Part shown: in pieces, positions 34,168 through 34,603 of the stretch
Layout: every line of letters starts with the position of its first letter
Position numbering within the stretch: position 1 is the stretch's first letter
NCBI GenBank assembly: GCA_017416795.1
Contig: JAFQBD010000067.1
Span: 1-34,603 of the forward strand
Direction of reading: 5' to 3'
Length of the DNA: 34,603 bases
From: Bacillota bacterium
GTDB lineage: Bacteria; Bacillota; Clostridia; Peptostreptococcales; Anaerovoracaceae
Position numbers and translations under genes: made by a program
Notes under the pieces: model-generated
The model's database searches: none
What the model saw: only the letters and a program-made list of their open reading frames with translations
Told to the model about the DNA's origin: nothing

Positions 34168-34603
34168 ATTCCTCTGCCATCTTCATAAGTTCATCAGCAA
34201 TATCTTCTTCTTTTACAGACTTGACTATTTCTCCATTCATGAAGAGCAAGCCCTTGCCTTTGCCGCAGGCAACGCCAAGATCTGCACCCTTTGCTTCTCC
34301 CGGACCGTTCACAGCGCAGCCCATAACGGCTATCTTCAGATCATGAGCGCCCTTTGCATTGAGTTCAGCAGCACGTCTTTCAACAGCTCCTGCGATCTTT
34401 TCAAGATCCACCTCAGTCCTGCCGCATGTAGGACATGACACGATCTCTATGCCCTCTTTTCTCATGCCGAGGGCTGTCAGCAATTCTTTCGCAAAGTGCA
34501 CTTCTTCCACAGGGTCAGCTGTAAGGGAAACTCTTAAGGTATCTCCTATCCCTTCAAGCAAAAGCGCGCCTATTCCTGCTGCTGACTTTATCTTGCCGCG
34601 TGA
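34139..34603 (-). CDS. ispG: IspG (HMB-PP synthase), C-terminal part, runs off the window
   Basis: 4-hydroxy-3-methylbut-2-en-1-yl diphosphate synthase of the MEP isoprenoid pathway, a 4Fe-4S enzyme. The last 154 residues are visible; the frame is open to the window edge, entering at SRGKIKSAAGIGALLLEGIG. The iron-sulfur ligands are present: SCPTCGRTEVD (two Cys), then VMGCAVNGPGEAKGAD (one Cys and the Glu). The last codons overlap polC by 29 bases, so polC is probably translated by coupling. ispG directly before polC is a common Clostridia and Bacilli arrangement. Confidence 0.96.
   Translation of the reverse strand, partial: SRGKIKSAAGIGALLLEGIGDTLRVSLTADPVEEVHFAKELLTALGMRKEGIEIVSCPTCGRTEVDLEKIAGAVERRAAELNAKGAHDLKIAVMGCAVNGPGEAKGADLGVACGKGKGLLFMNGEIVKSVKEEDIADELMKMAEEYAKNTGKLD

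Noticed and set aside
1..34603. CRISPR arrays, tRNA or rRNA genes
   Set aside because: No regularly spaced short repeats with unique spacers and no cloverleaf or rRNA-like sequence were seen by eye; a covariance-model scan would be needed to exclude small structured RNAs.

Overview
The window is a piece of a low-GC Gram-positive (Firmicutes, class Clostridia) chromosome. The evidence is a PolC-type replicative polymerase, the Gram-positive order ispG-polC / rimP-nusA-rnpM(ylxR)-ylxQ-infB-rbfA-nrnA-truB-ribF, strong GGAGG ribosome binding sites, and an anti-sigma factor of the clostridial DUF4367 type. I cannot name the species; an Anaerovoracaceae/Eubacterium-like anaerobe is only a guess.

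Layout. (1) Positions 21.7-34.6 kb hold the conserved housekeeping block, all on the minus strand. It starts with the end of ispG and an overlapping polC, which closes with a terminator at 30214-30236. The nine-gene translation and RNA operon rimP-nusA-rnpM-ylxQ-infB-rbfA-nrnA-truB-ribF follows and ends at a strong terminator (21662-21689). (2) Positions 1-21.7 kb are accessory and AT-rich. From left to right: a gene fragment, a lone Xer-type tyrosine recombinase, an unknown seven-helix membrane protein, a dGTPase-type HD hydrolase, and a polymorphic-toxin locus (SUKH immunity gene plus a 3126-residue secreted RHS protein with a Hint domain and an LHH nuclease tip). Then come a divergent small secreted protein, an ECF sigma/anti-sigma pair, a small XRE regulator with a perfect palindrome at its promoter, an ISL3-type insertion sequence with two frameshifts and a duplicated right end, and a two-gene operon (small unknown protein plus HD phosphohydrolase) with a near-consensus housekeeping promoter. 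A 1-kb degenerate spacer separates this from ribF.

How the parts may work together. The most interesting signal is a promoter-like motif, TGTTRC-N16-CCTCTW. It occurs four times with exactly the same spacing: before the RHS toxin, before the divergent secreted protein, before the dGTPase, and in the degenerate spacer near 21.48 kb. The -35/-10 geometry is that of ECF sigma promoters, and an ECF sigma/membrane anti-sigma pair lies about 1.3 kb from two of the copies. I infer a small envelope-signal regulon that would switch on an antibacterial toxin, a secreted protein and a nucleotide hydrolase together. Other points of note: the PolC has no proofreading exonuclease insert in its PHP domain; the HD two-gene operon is a possible defence module of unknown type; and the promoter candidate for rimP lies upstream of the polC terminator, so that hairpin would form in the rimP leader.
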